This document shows, piece after piece, positions 21,244 through 32,650 of a DNA stretch of 64,000 bases. The stretch covers positions 7,437,840 to 7,501,839 of the forward strand of contig OX123185.2 of the NCBI GenBank assembly GCA_944739405.2, in the 5' to 3' direction. The notes under the pieces were generated by a model. The model made no database searches, was not told the DNA's origin, and saw nothing but the letters and a program-made list of their open reading frames with translations. Position 1 is the stretch's first letter. Every line of letters begins with the position of its first letter. This DNA comes from Euclidia mi (lineage: Eukaryota > Arthropoda > Insecta > Lepidoptera > Erebidae). Made by a program: the position numbers and the translations under genes.

Positions 21244-21495
21244 TGAAACACTGCCTCATTGGTCTCGCGGCATAAATGTGTTTGATTGGGAGGTCTCGGG
21301 TTCGATTCTGGGGTCGGGCAAAGTCTTATTGGGTTTTTCCGTTAGGAATTTCTCAGTAACAGCACGGAGTCTGGTAATGTGCCACGGTACGGCAATAGGC
21401 TCGCCCCCTATTACGTGGAACCTAAAAAGTCATGGCGAAATGTGGGTGCAATATTACACCTCTGCCTACCCCTTCTGGGATACAGGCTTGAGTCT
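21244..21495 (+). mobile_element. tRNA-derived SINE
   Basis: A tRNA-like head (ATTGGTCTCGCGGCATAAAT, GGTCTCGGGTTCGATTCTGG) is followed by a body with GGGTTTTTCCGTTAGGAATT, ATAGGCTCGCCCCCTATTAC and TCTGCCTACCCCTTCTGGGA. The body is shared with the SINEs at 8811 and 45667 but the head differs, pointing to a sub-family with another tRNA-like promoter. The 113-codon frame across it is not a gene. Confidence 0.75.
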
Positions 21496-22000
21496 AGAAA
21501 AAAACCTTACATATTATAAAACAAAGTCCGTCGTCACGTCTATCTTTCTGTCTCGCTAGGTCAAAAAGTATTGAACGTATTCTCATGCAGTTTTCATCAG
21601 TGGACGAAGTGATTGATGAGGAAGGTTTAGGTGTGTAATTAATCGCGATCGATATACCAAGAGGGCGAGGGGGAAGTATAAGTAGGGAAAATTCAGTATT
21701 ACGTTATGACCCAATGACATACCTTATAAAGTTTAGTTTCATAAGCTACGCATTACTTTTGCGCGCGCGATCGCACTGCTTCTACTCTTAAGCTAATCTC
21801 AGTCGACCCGTAATTGCCCCCCCTCCCGATTGACGGTAGTGTTTTGAGTGGGGGGGGGGGGCACCGTGAGCGCCGTTCCAGCAACCATGTCGCATCGACG
21901 ATGGTTAGTATTAACGTAACATTTTGTCTTATTTAGTTGGTGAATTCTTGCGTAATTTTTTTGTTTTGTTTATTTATTTTATTTACCTTTAATGCTTTAT
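21496..22000. other. Non-coding stretch with homopolymer G
   Basis: It contains CCCCCCCTCCCG followed about 40 bp later by a long G run near 21850, which may form the left end of the piggyBac-like relic; no clear TIR or TTAA-flanked end was fixed. Confidence 0.35.
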
Positions 22001-22665
22001 TATGCGTTGTTTATATATACTTCGTCAGTTATTATTAGAAGACGACAGCGATGTAGAAAATTTATCAGGGAGCGAGAGAGAAGACCACCTTGAGGCTAAA
22101 CCCCAAAAAGTAAATTTAGTTTTACTGTACCATGTGACGAAGGCAATATTAAATGCACCTAAATACTAAAAAGCCCACAATGGTTGAATTTTAGCACCAA
22201 ACAAAAGGAGGAGTAGGCACTTTGGACCAGATGTGTTTGTTTCCTTGCTTCTTCTTCTTCTTGCAGTAGAAAAACACGGTGCTGGCCGTTGTGCCTTTCT
22301 TATGGAATGCTGAACATTGCATTTATAAATAGTTTCGTTATTTATATGTAACTAATGACTAACAAAAAACCTTTATCAAGGCGTGAATAACTAAAAGCTC
22401 GGCATCGCAAGCTAATCGATTGACAATACAACTCTTTAAACTGGTCTGCGGGGCTCAATTAAACAGATATTAAATGTGCCAGGAAGTAGTACTTTGAATT
22501 CTACAATTGAGACTGGCGAAAATAATGCGACTGATGTACCTCCTGTACAAAAAAAAGGAAAAAAATTAGCCTTGTGTCCCTCCGCAAAGCGAAGAATGTC
22601 TAAAAGTAGTTGCACCCAGAGCAATATATATATATTACTTTTAAGAATACTTATAAACAATCTTT
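22001..22665 (+). pseudogene. piggyBac-like transposase relic, internally deleted
   Basis: From an ATG near 22001 the frame reads a short leader then LLLEDDSDVENLSGSERED, an acidic N-terminus like that of piggyBac-type transposases. The C-terminal part is recognisable at about 22540-22640: CPSAKRRMSKSSCTQSNIYI, resembling the cysteine-rich zinc-binding tail (C..CP..K.R....C..C...C). Between them only about 300 bp remain, so the catalytic DDD core is missing. The last cysteine pair is altered (CTQSN rather than C..C). The assignment rests on two short motifs and is tentative. Confidence 0.5.
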
Positions 22666-22769
22666 AAAATGTTACCATTGTTAATTTAGCATAAAATCTA
22701 CGATCTTATTTATAAGCTGTTTTTTTTTAATAAATTTGCCATTGTGGTTTATGTTAACTTATTAATTAA

Positions 22770-22985
22770 CTAGATGATGCGCGCAGCTACGCCTGCATTT
22801 TTTTTTAATTTACCCGTTTTGGCCGATCCCGTGGGAATTTCGGGAAATCCCTTCTTAGTGCACTCCTACGGTCCCCAAGGAATATACATGCCAAATTTCA
22901 GTTTCCTGCGTCCAATAGTTTCGGCTGTAGCGTGTCTGTCAGTCAGTCAGTAACGCAAGGATTTTATATATTAAGATAAGAAGAA
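22770..22985 (+). repeat. Dispersed repeat (CTAG...CTACGCCTGCATTTT family), copy 1
   Basis: Contains GCAGCTACGCCTGCATTTTT, GGCCGATCCCGTGGGAATTT, AATAGTTTCGGCTGTAGCGT and a (CAGT)n-like run, ending ATTTTATATATTAAGAT. A close copy is at 28067-28275; an inverted fragment is at 61880-62045 and a partial one near 45985-46050. No coding capacity. Confidence 0.75.
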
Positions 22986-23179
22986 TATAATAAATTTATA
23001 ATAAAAAAAAAATATATACATGTTTAATTGAAATAAAACCCATTTTCCCCTTTATTAAATACCGTAGTCGAAAGTACGAAGGTTCGTAATAAGCGTCGAG
23101 AAATAAGGTTAGTGATCTAGGGTTAAAGTGATTCCAATTAGGTACTCTTGAACTTTTTTAGCGTTGTCCACGAAGTTTG
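22986..23179. other. Spacer
   Basis: AT-rich; nothing recognised. Confidence 0.35.
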
Positions 23180-23373
23180 TTTTTAGGGTTCCGTACCTAA
23201 AAGGTACAAAACGGGACCCTATTACTAAGCCTCCGCTGTCTGTCTGTCTGTCTGTCTGTCCGTATGTCTGTCTGTCACCAGGCTGTATCTCGTAAGCCGT
23301 GATAGCTAGAAAGCTGAAATGTTCACAAATTATGTATTTCGGTTGCCGCTATAAAACAAATACTAAAAATAAA
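23180..23373 (+). repeat. GGGTTCCGTACC-family repeat, left part
   Basis: Begins TTTTTAGGGTTCCGTACCTA and contains AACGGGACCCTATTACTAAG, a (TCTG)n run (23236-23275) and CACCAGGCTGTATCTCG. Its right end (TACGGAACCCTCGGTGCGCG) is at 24833-24888, so about 1.45 kb of other elements lie inside this copy. Compare the uninterrupted inverted copy at 51400-51932. Confidence 0.7.
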
Positions 23374-24070
23374 TTAATAGTTTAAAAAACACTAGAAAAC
23401 ACGCTTTTATAAAAAAAAATATGGATCGTTCAAGTTGTCTCTATTTCTGGGCTAAACATAGTAATATATTATAATTATGTGTTTTAATTATAATATTTGA
23501 TTGTAAAAGCGTGGGGCGCTGGAAAAGAAAGACGTTCTTGTTTAACTTGTTGAAATATCAAGAGAATAGATGTTACGGGAATCAGGTTACACAGATTGGC
23601 ACTCTTACTGGAGTTGTAGCACGAGTAGTAAGTGCCTCTACATTAAACAATATGCTCAAAGTACCAGTTTGGCGAACTCAGACAAAACATGCGCCATCAG
23701 CGAGAGAGACGACATTCACCGACATTTTCAACGCCTCTTCTTTCAGGAAATTAAGTACATAAGGGTAATACGTCAACAGTGGCCAAATGTAGATTTCTTG
23801 TTCGTGTACGAGATATCTTTGGTTCCCTTTGGTAACCTTTTGGCGGCATAAATGCTATGCTCTTGTGCGACCTCATGCAGCTTCCGCCACGTTAGTATTA
23901 GTTAACAAGAAAGTCTGTCCTGTTCCGCCCCACGCTTTTACAATCAAATATTATAATTAAAACACATGTTTAGCCCAGAAATAGAGACAACTTGAACGAT
24001 CCATAATTTATTTTTTGTTTTTACGTGCATTTATAAAAGCGTGTTTTCTAGTGTTTTTTAAACTATTAGG
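23374..24070 (+). mobile_element. Long-TIR element carrying scrambled helicase pieces, copy B
   Basis: Same structure as 19478-20173 but inverted: TIRs at about 23374-23518 and 23928-24070, with the same two distinguishing indels on the corresponding ends. The two encoded frames (23511-23762 and 23570-23851) translate identically to those in copy A. The helicase blocks are out of the normal order: the Walker A-side block, then the RTQTKHAP block that normally lies after Walker B, then the Walker B block (DFLFVYEIS, altered from VDEIS). It sits inside the GGGTTCCGTACC-family repeat. Confidence 0.8.
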
Positions 24071-24106
24071 TAATTTATTATGTTTATTTTAATTTACATA
24101 ACGTAT

Positions 24107-24387
24107 CACATCTCTACATACATCTCGCCTTTTTATCCGCGAAGGGGTATGCAGAGGTGTATTACACACCCACACTTCACCAGTTATGTTTCGGTCCCAA
24201 TGTAGGTAATAGGGGGCGAGCCTATTGCCATATACCGGGCACATTACTTAGCGAGCGATGATTAACGTTTTAAACACCCACATATGTAACTCCGAAAAGT
24301 CAGTGATGTGTGTCCGGGGTACCTGAGGATCGAACCCGAGATGATCGTCTCGGCAGTCCGTTACGTACACCACTGGGCTATCGCCAC
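24107..24387 (-). mobile_element. tRNA-derived SINE (inverted)
   Basis: Inverted relative of 8811-9080: CGCGAAGGGGTATGCAGAGG, AATAGGGGGCGAGCCTATTG, the B-box complement GGATCGAACCCGAGA and the A-box complement CACCACTGGGCTATCGCC. Confidence 0.8.
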
Positions 24388-24695
24388 TTACTTATTTTTG
24401 TTATTTTTTTTTTATTAAGAATATTAATTATTGTTTTATTTTGTGTGCAAATAGTCACCTAGTAATAGTTTTATTTTCATCGCAAATAAATACTATAATT
24501 ATTAAAAATGCTTTATTAATATTTTTGTTACAGATTTCTAATAGTCACTAAAAACTTTGTAAATCAATAACTTTGATAAAAATCTCACCATCATTCATCA
24601 GCAGACTTTTGCAAGGCTAGTATAGGTATTTAAGTTATATTATAAAAGAAGCGATATATGTTAATATAAAATAAAGGGTGACTGATTACAAACGA

Positions 24696-24742
24696 CAAAG
24701 AGGCCTTTTTCTTTAAATAAATTAAGGAAAAAGGCCTCTTTG
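24696..24742. repeat. Perfect 16-bp hairpin
   Basis: CAAAGAGGCCTTTTTC (24696-24711) is exactly complementary to GAAAAAGGCCTCTTTG (24727-24742) across a 15-nt AT-rich loop. Function unknown; it lies between a SINE and the right end of the GGGTTCCGTACC repeat. Confidence 0.85.
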
Positions 24743-24832
24743 TCTCCTCCAGCTTTCCATACTGTAATGTCATTTTGCAATAAAAATACCATAACTATGA
24801 CTGGTGAACTTTTACTTATATACCTACAGGAT

Positions 24833-24888
24833 TGTACGGAACCCTCGGTGCGCGAGTCCGACTCGCACTTGACCGGTTTTTTTAATAT
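24833..24888 (+). repeat. GGGTTCCGTACC-family repeat, right end
   Basis: TACGGAACCCTCGGTGCGCG, AGTCCGACTCGCACTTGACC then poly-T is the far end of the repeat starting at 23180; its inverted equivalent opens the copy at 51400. Confidence 0.7.
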
Positions 24889-27036
24889 TATTTTAGTATT
24901 ACGAACAATTCACAATTACGCATCACAGGTTATATAAATTTCTTGAAGTTAAGCATATGGTTGTAGTAACATTTTCTTGTATTTACTTTACCCATGACTT
25001 TAAAGTGAACACAATCAAACGGCAAACTAAGCGAGGTACCCACAGGTGTAACATAAATCGTGTCTATAAGGGCTCGCACTATACCTCAACGGACTAAGTG
25101 CTATATAAGCTCAATAGATCCCCGTTTATCTGGCGCTAGTGTTCTGCTGACCTTATTTATGACTCTCCGCAGACTATTCATTTGGCAAGACGTTATAGAG
25201 TTGTTTGGTTCATTCCCCATTTTTATGGGTCTCGCCAAGATAAATTGTGTGGTGTCTAGCGGTACAATAGTCCGGTCCCGCGGGAATTCGAATAAGGGAG
25301 GGCATAATCAGTCAAATGAAAGTATTAGTTAAGAATAATTTCATTGGTCTCTCTTTGTTTTATTTAATTTTGTTATTTTATTGCCGTTGTTTTGTTTAAT
25401 ATTGCTTTATTTTCTAGCTAGCTTGATAAATAAAAAACGTAATATAAATCTGCTGAAGGATCAACTTAAATAAATAGCTGGAAGCAGTATTGCGGTTATA
25501 AATTTCGTGATCGATGAACATAGATCTTCGATCCCCTGTGCCCTCTAATTGCCTAAAAATAAAATCATACATTATCGTAATGCCTATTTTTTAAGAGCTT
25601 ACATTTCTAATTATTGGGATGAATAAAGATCTACAAAGTCTATTTTCTTTGTTAAACTTGCAACGAAAAAAGCCTTTTCAAAACTATTACCTATTTTATA
25701 AGAAACAGTAAACCGTTTAACACACACAATACAAATTACCAAAAATAGTGAATAAAATATTTTACTCCTGAATGTATAATAAGCCAAAACGCGTATTCCC
25801 AGTCTAAACGTTAAAACAAAGTTCGGAAACAAGCAAGCATTTTTCATCCAATGCATAAAAAAGTTTTTATTCAAACTGAATTTGGTGCTGAAGTTTATTA
25901 TTTTACGGTGGGTTTTAACATAAATAATTCACTATGAGAATATTTTATAGCATTTTTACTTTAACGATAATTAAGTTATAAAGCGTATACTAGCGTACTC
26001 CCAGTTGCAACTTTAAGTTTTGCTCATGAACCCAGACAAATAAGTGATACACTTTTCGAGTCCAACTAGATTCGATAGAGTATGAACTTTTCTACGGAAC
26101 GACAGTCGTCCGACCCCTATAAATCAAAGAGATACTGATATCTATGGCAAAGACGAGTATCAGTATTTACTTATTGACTACCAGTAGCAACATTTAGAAT
26201 TAGTTATTTATGACAACTGGGACCAAGGATTTAGGAGCTCTGTGAAACATAAAGCAAGTGATGATTGACAATTAGGTAACTTCAAAACGTTAGTGATGTA
26301 CCTGTGCTGTGGAATACCCATCTGTGGCAGTGTAATGATAGCTTGAAAAGAAGCCAGTTGTAATGTCCTATGGCCAGGTTAAGTCATCGTCTCTGCTGTG
26401 GTCCGATGGATGTGGTCGAGAACTTGTATGTCTACTAGTACGTAGTAATTGCATGTGAAACTTCTAATACCGTATTTTTGTATTTGTATTTCCGTCAATG
26501 TCCGTTAGATGTCGCCAGGATTTGAATGTTCGCCATTGTGCGTTTTTAAAAATGTCATCAGTTATATATTGCGACCGTTAAAATAAAACCATTATAATTT
26601 TTTTTTATCCCAATCTTAGCACAGTACGTCCACATAAAGCAGTAAATTCATACCTTTACTATGAGCAGATGGTTCGCTACGTAATACCTGGTTCCATATT
26701 TAATTTAGCCGGGTATTATGAATCTGTGGCAGGATTTGTTGAGGGCACATAACTGGAGTTTTACAATACCCTGTAGAGTCGTTCGGCCGCTACTACGGGT
26801 AGTACAACTTTATTTCATTTATGTCTAATTTGCTCAGCACGTTATGTATTTATGTGACGAAAATTATATAGGGTCTGTAATGAAAAAGCTTGTTAAAGGT
26901 TTATTTTGTAAGCTGTAAGTATCAAATTAATCGAAAATGTTTTACCTTCTATTTGAGTATTTTTAACTAAAGTATAATTATTATGTATAAAGTAGATTGA
27001 CAGCCAGAATTTTCATTCATGTTTGTAAAGGATTCT
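24889..27036. other. Long non-coding stretch
   Basis: AT-rich DNA with short frames lacking recognisable domains. A possible decayed SINE trace (AAGTGATGATTGACAATTAG, about 26262) is the only repeat signal. No splice-flanked conserved exon is apparent. Confidence 0.4.
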
Positions 27037-27130
27037 CAAGGCGAGCGATAATTAACAATTGAATACCACATAGCTTCGAAAAGTAGCACGGCAGTCTGTT
27101 GGTATATCCACTAGACTATCGCTGCCTGCT
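27037..27130 (-). repeat. tRNA-SINE head fragment
   Basis: Inverted head remnant: GAGCGATAATTAACAATTGA, CTTCGAAAAGTAGCACGGCA, CACTAGACTATCGCTGCCT. A similar fragment lies at 49290-49430. Confidence 0.55.
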
Positions 27131-27267
27131 TTTTGGTTATTTAAGTTTTTTTAGTTAAATCATGATAGGTAAACTGTGTATATTAGATATAATAACATAC
27201 GGCAATGAATTACCATAATAAAATTAGTTTAATTAGAAGAAAATCGTTTTCTTCAAAAATCCTCAAA

Positions 27268-27301
27268 TCAAGGTGGGCAAATACTTTTGAGCGGTAGTGT
27301 A
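27268..27301 (-). repeat. Tc1/mariner-like terminus
   Basis: On the minus strand TACACTACCGCTCAAAAGTA, TTTGCCCACC resembles the terminal inverted repeat of many Tc1-like elements. No partner end or transposase was found nearby, so it may be a lone or truncated end. Confidence 0.45.
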
Positions 27302-27713
27302 CGTATTCTGTTCCAATAGTGTCGCATCATGTGTACTTTCTGGAGGTAAACATTGACGGAACCGGAACAAACATGACTTGATGAATAAGCAAATGATCCA
27401 TTCAATGAAAAGCATACAAAAACGCGTCTGCATCGACATCAAATTAATTGCCGTTTCCAATCAAGATGCAAAAACATCAAATGAAAATAAAATACTGTCT
27501 TAAGACACTCGGAATCAAATACAACGAAGGAGAAATAAAAGTTTGGAAGGAAGTCAAGTAGTCTCCCAACTTCCCACTTGGCGTTAACAAGAAAACTATT
27601 AGCAATTATCAGTTGCCGAGCGTTTCAATCAATTTACAAGTCGAAAACAAGGCGCTTTGGCAAATAGTACTGCAGACCTTTGTGATCTTAGAGAATTAAC
27701 CTTTTACTCTATA
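27302..27713. other. Non-coding stretch
   Basis: No conserved frame seen. It is compositionally less AT-rich than its surroundings and could belong to the Tc1-like element, but no motif confirms this. Confidence 0.35.
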
Positions 27714-28053
27714 AAATAAAAATAAAAAAAGAAAGAAAAGAAAATATTTATTTTGCCACAAATGGCACACACTAAAAACATTTTGGCAAAAAATAGGCAC
27801 AAAATAAAAACATAGTTGAATAAGAAAAAAAAAATAATAACAATAAAAACGAAATCAAAAAATAAAACACAAAAGAAATAAACAAGCAAAATAAATTATT
27901 TATAATACAATGGCAGATTGTTATGTCTGCTCACTGGCAACACAACGCTTCCCGGCTGACCAATTGGGAGCCGTCTGCCACCATTGGCCAAATAAAATAA
28001 CAACAAACCTGTGTTATTATAAGTGTCAGTGAGCAGTGATACATAACAATCTG
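27714..28053 (-). repeat. A-rich tract and 140-bp inverted-repeat segment
   Basis: 27714-27900 is A-rich on plus (T-rich frames there are composition artefacts). 27914-28053 starts CAGATTGTTATG and ends with its complement CATAACAATCTG; each arm continues to CTGCTCACTG/CAGTGAGCAG after a 4-nt offset. It may be a small MITE or the 3' UTR of a minus-strand LINE whose A-rich tail lies beyond 27714. Confidence 0.45.
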
Positions 28054-28066
28054 AAAATTTATAAAT

Positions 28067-28275
28067 TTACTAGAGGACGCTAGCAGCTACGCCTGCATTT
28101 TTTTTAAATTTACCCGTTTTGGCCGATCCCGCGGGAATTTCGGGAAATCCCTTCTTAGTGCACCCCTACGGTCTCCAAGGAACATACATGTCAAATTTCA
28201 GCTTCATGCGCCCAATAGTTTCGGCTGTAGCGTGTCTGTCAGTCAGTCAGTAACGCAAGGATTTTATATATTAAG
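28067..28275 (+). repeat. Dispersed repeat (CTAG...CTACGCCTGCATTTT family), copy 2
   Basis: Close match to 22770-22985 throughout, including CCCGTTTTGGCCGATCCCG, TAGTTTCGGCTGTAGCGTGT and the ATTTTATATATTAAGAT end. Confidence 0.75.
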
Positions 28276-29130
28276 ATTTTAAATGAACTTTACAAACATA
28301 CGTGGAAGTGTGTGGCTCATTAGTGCCAAAAATTGGACTACGCTCAGTATACGTTGCGGCTTTTAGGCCGCAACACTGTTATTCTGCGCAATCCATTTTA
28401 TGATTTTAGTGGCGTCGGCGCCAGTGTCTGTTTCTAAAATATATAACTAGAATATACTTTGCTGTGTCGTATGTGAGAGTAGATACGGTGTATTAAACGT
28501 ATGTAAACAAAAAGTATCGAGTGTGGTGTTAAAATGCAGAATCTTATGTGTAATAAAGTAATTTTAAAGCAAGCGTCAGTGTGCTATATATGTACCTACT
28601 AAGGTATACCGCCTTGCTATAAACAAGGTACTGCACTACTGTGCGCCCGTATTGTTGAAATTATAACCAAAATACATAAGCAAATGGTAAGTAGAAGTAA
28701 AAAATAGTGTAAATTAAATGTAAAGTTAATCATGAGTTTAAAAAGTGATTATGGGTGTGCTGATATACACAATCTATCTGTTCTGCCGTAGGACTGGAGG
28801 ACAATCCATGAAATGTTGATGTGATTTCGTCAGCAAAAGAGCCCAACCTTCAGTGCAACATTTAAAATGTCCATACACGCCACTACAACACTGTGTGGAA
28901 TTTGTAATCTGATCCATTACCCGACGGCCATATCCAAGAAGGTGAGTAGGAGTTTGAGTACTAGAAGTAGGTTTAAAAGTAATATAAAATGAATAGAGAA
29001 TAGTACAACGTAAAATTTTCAGTATATATTATAGATATGTAAGTATAATATATGATAATAGTATGAAATTGTATTATAATTAATATATATATATATCAAA
29101 GTGTTCTAATTATGTATAGAAATTGTAAAA
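28276..29130. other. Non-coding stretch, possibly LINE 3' UTR at its right end
   Basis: No gene recognised. The part nearest 29130 should contain the 3' UTR of the minus-strand LINE that ends coding at 29131, but its boundary and TSD were not identified. Confidence 0.4.
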
Positions 29131-31972
29131 TTAGGTATGTGAAGCTTTTTGTGTTTCTAGTAAATATCTCTTTGGATACATAACAAAGCTCTTTTTGGAT
29201 TTTAGGTTGCGGATTGGCGGTGGAAGATTATTCCAGCAGTGTGTTGCGGCATATTTGAAGCTACCTCTGAAGGCAGTGGTTCTGTGCTTAGGCATGGAAA
29301 GTGGATCACTGACTAATCTCACCATATACTTTGACTGCGCATCTCTCCAGCATAACTTGTCATACAAGTATCTCGGTGTTTTGGCTTGTATAACTCCAAA
29401 CAGTAAAGATGCCAAGTGTAAGTTTCTTCTGGTGCTCATGTTCATAATATTGTGTTCATTAAGGAAAGGCGAGACATGGCTGCGTTTGGGTATATGTAGA
29501 CAAAATCTTGCATAAGCATTTTGTATGCGTTGTGTTAGCCGAGCAGTACGAGATAGCAGACATGGCCCATAGACAGCATCGCAGTAGTTCAGTCTGGACA
29601 ATACCAAACTATCTACCAGTTGCTTCCTGAGGTATACTAAGAAATTTTCTGATGTTGTACAATAGTCTTAGCCGGTAAAAACAGTTACTTGCAATCTTGG
29701 CGATGTGGGCCTCAAAGTGCAGTTCAGGGTCCATGGTTAATCCAAGATTGCAAACAGTATCTGCCTTCTGTATTGCATTGTTCAGGGTCAGTATTTCTGG
29801 ATTATTAGAGACTATATCCCTTACTTGATGTTTGCTACCCAGCACCATATATTTTGATTTTAGGGGGTTTAGGGTGAGAGAGTTTTGGTCAGACCATGTA
29901 GTGACCCTTTGCAGGTCCTCATTAATCTTCTGGACAGCTGACAATAATGTGTTCGGTTTAAAGGACAGATACACCTGCAGGTCATCCGCATATATGTGGT
30001 ATTTACAGTGTGTGAGGGACTGTACCACATCAGCACTGTAAATTAAATATAAAAGAGGCCCAAGTATTGATCCCTGCGGCACTCCCCTATCAACAAGACG
30101 CGGTTCCGAAGCCCTCATACTGCCATGAATCTCCACAATTTGGGCTCTGTTTGACAGGTAGCTGTCAAACCACTCCACTGTCTCCTCTGAAAATCCATAG
30201 AAAGAGAGCTTCGAAAGCAGCAAGGTCCGGTCAATCTATTCGAAAGCCCTGGAGTAGTCTAACATGACCAATATTGTACCCTCCCCCCCTATCCCGAGCC
30301 TCCAGTATATTGCCAACAACATCGCACAATGCGGTAGTAGTATCCCTTCTCTTACGGAAACCCGACTGTAAGTCGGGGAGGATGTTGTTGTCCTCTAGAT
30401 ATGACATTACTTGAATGTACTCTACTCTCTCCAGTACCTTGGACAGACATGGCAGTATACTGATAGGGCGCAGATCTCTCACAGACTGTGGACTGCTGGT
30501 CTTTGGGATGGGCCGCACCACTGCACAGCGCCACAATGCAGGGAAGGTATTAGTAAGAATGGACCTGTTAACTATGTCTGTTATGGTCTGCGCAGTGGCT
30601 GGCAGTGTTAGGGAGATCATGTCCATACTAATATGATCAATCCCTTGAGCGTTTGTGCCTATTGTTTTCATAATTTGCACAATAGTTTCTCTTGACACTG
30701 GCTGTAATTTAAAGGTGGCTAGTCCATGCCTGTGATGTTCGAGATATGACAGCTGTGAGATGTCTACCTTGCACTCTCCAGGTACATCCAAAAAAGCTAT
30801 ATTTATTGCATCAGGGTCGTCAAAAGTTTTGGGTGGGGATCTTTCTGAGTGGTCCGGTAGTATGTCGGCTTTTAAATTCTTCCATAGCTGTTTTGGATTA
30901 TGAAAGTTGTTATTGATGTATTTTGTGAAAAATGCTTGTTTTTCTGAGTTAAGGGCAAAAGTGGCCTGATTTTTAAGTCTAAGTAGTACTGTTTTTTGTT
31001 CTGATCATTCCTTTACCTATGAAATTTTTCTCTGGCTTCATCTCTCAGCTTAAATAAAAGTCGAACATTGGGTGTAATCCAGGGTGTAGGTCTTGTCTTA
31101 ACAACTAATGTTTTGATTGGAGCATGTAGATCGTACAAACCCTGGATCCAGTGATTAAAAGTAGAGACCATACAATTGACATCACCCATGGTGCTGATAC
31201 TGGACCATGGGATTGAGGCTAAATCAGGCAGGAAGTACTCTTCCAATATATCTTTAATAGGGCGGTACATGATCGTTTTTGGGCAAGGTTTTGACTTTTT
31301 AAACAGTGACTCACATGTGATAAAAGCGTGATGACCAAGGTCACTATTGGTGTCTACCACAATGTTTTGTACACTTAAGTCAGTACATATAACATCTATA
31401 AGTGTACTGCTGTCTCCTACATAGTGTGTTGCTGTTGGCACAACCTGTCTTAGATTCAGAGTACATAAAAACTCGTTAATAGCTCTTGTTTTCGAATTAC
31501 TAATATCTAACATATTTATGTTGAAGTCACCTAAAAGTATCACATTATCATAAGGGGCCAATGAGCTAATACTTTCTGTTAGTCCCTCAAAGAACCTGTC
31601 AATGTTGAACCAGGGTGGACGGTATGCTGTACCAATAAGTAGCCTCTGGCCATTGACTGTTGTAGACAGCCACAATTGTTCGATGTCCGGCTGTTCGGGA
31701 TGGGGTTTCACTCGCGCATTGATACCTGTCCTGATGTAAAAAGCTACACCTCTGCCTCGTCCGGACTTTATGCTACTTGGTCTCAGAATATGCTTGAGCT
31801 TGTAGCCTGGCACACAGGGAGCGCGTCCATCTTCACCCGGTCGCAGCCATGTCTCATTAACCGCTAGTATGTCAACAGCATGCCGGTCCATAGAGATTAA
31901 AAATTCGTCTTGATTGGTTGCAAGGGAGCCGGCATTGAATAAACCAAACTTTAAGCACTTGCTATTTTTCAT
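29131..31972 (-). pseudogene. LINE ORF2: APE endonuclease + reverse transcriptase, broken
   Basis: From ATG at 31972: endonuclease with KFGLFNAGSLATNQDEF, NETWLRPG, AFYIRTGINARV, GTAYRPPW, LLGDFNINM, STLIDVICTDL and a DLGHHAFI block (catalytic Asp/His). The frame hits TAA at 31013-31015 and then shifts in an A5 run near 30980. Reverse transcriptase follows: DLRPISILPCLSKVLERV, LQSGFRKRRDTTTAL, then a shift in a G run near 30290 plus a TAG near 30239. RGVPQGSILGPLLYLI and the catalytic YHIYADDLQVY come next, then another shift near 29628 and the C-terminal LSRLNYCDAVYGP and HCWNNLPPPIRN. It nicks DNA and copies LINE RNA; this copy has at least three frameshifts and two stops. Confidence 0.88.
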
Positions 31973-32131
31973 TTTGTGTCTGGAAGGTCAATTTTGTATG
32001 TATAGTGTATAAAGAAGATATAGTTTAGCTGTGTTTGTGTTATAGTTATAATTGATAGTAGTAGGCATATGTAAATAAACTGTTAAATAGATTCTGTAAA
32101 TATAATATATATGTTTTAGATTTATGTTAAT
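31973..32131 (-). other. ORF1-ORF2 spacer of the LINE
   Basis: AT-rich leader immediately upstream of the ORF2 ATG on the minus strand, ending at the left TSD copy TTTATGTTAAT (32121-32131). Confidence 0.45.
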
Positions 32132-32650
32132 TTTTATTTACATTTGTAATACTTATAATAATTTATTGAAATCTAAGTTGTAGCTCCGCTTGACGTACAA
32201 ATTAATTAAAAAACGAAGGAACAGTTTATTTACATAGGTACATAAAAAAGAAATAAGTACAAAAACGGGGGCAAAATACAAAGTACAGACAGGTTTAGGC
32301 ATCGTAGAATTCCTCCGCATCGCTGTCTATTGGTAACGTGCCTAGAAGGCTGGCAGCATTGCCACGCTGGATGGCAATGCTGATACGCTGGCCGAAATAC
32401 AGCCCAGCCTTCTGGTCACGTGAAGCGTCGATTAATCGTTTGGCGATTTCTCTGTACAAAGTACGAGCGCTCGGACCCCATGGACCAAGCGTCTCCACCC
32501 CAAACGGCTCAAATACGTAATTACCTATTAAATTACCGTATTTTCGCCGCTCGAGGGATTCTGCGCTTGCAGCAGCAGCGCCGGCACAGCTGGCTGTACT
32601 TGGAAGATGTAATGGCGCAAGGGTATCTACGCACGTTGCGTCCCATACCA

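Noticed and set aside
27704..27889. Phe/Leu/Ile-rich minus-strand frame
   Set aside because: Translation of an A-rich tract; no conserved membrane family.
29195..30636. Several plus-strand frames across the LINE reverse transcriptase
   Set aside because: Antisense shadows of ORF2.
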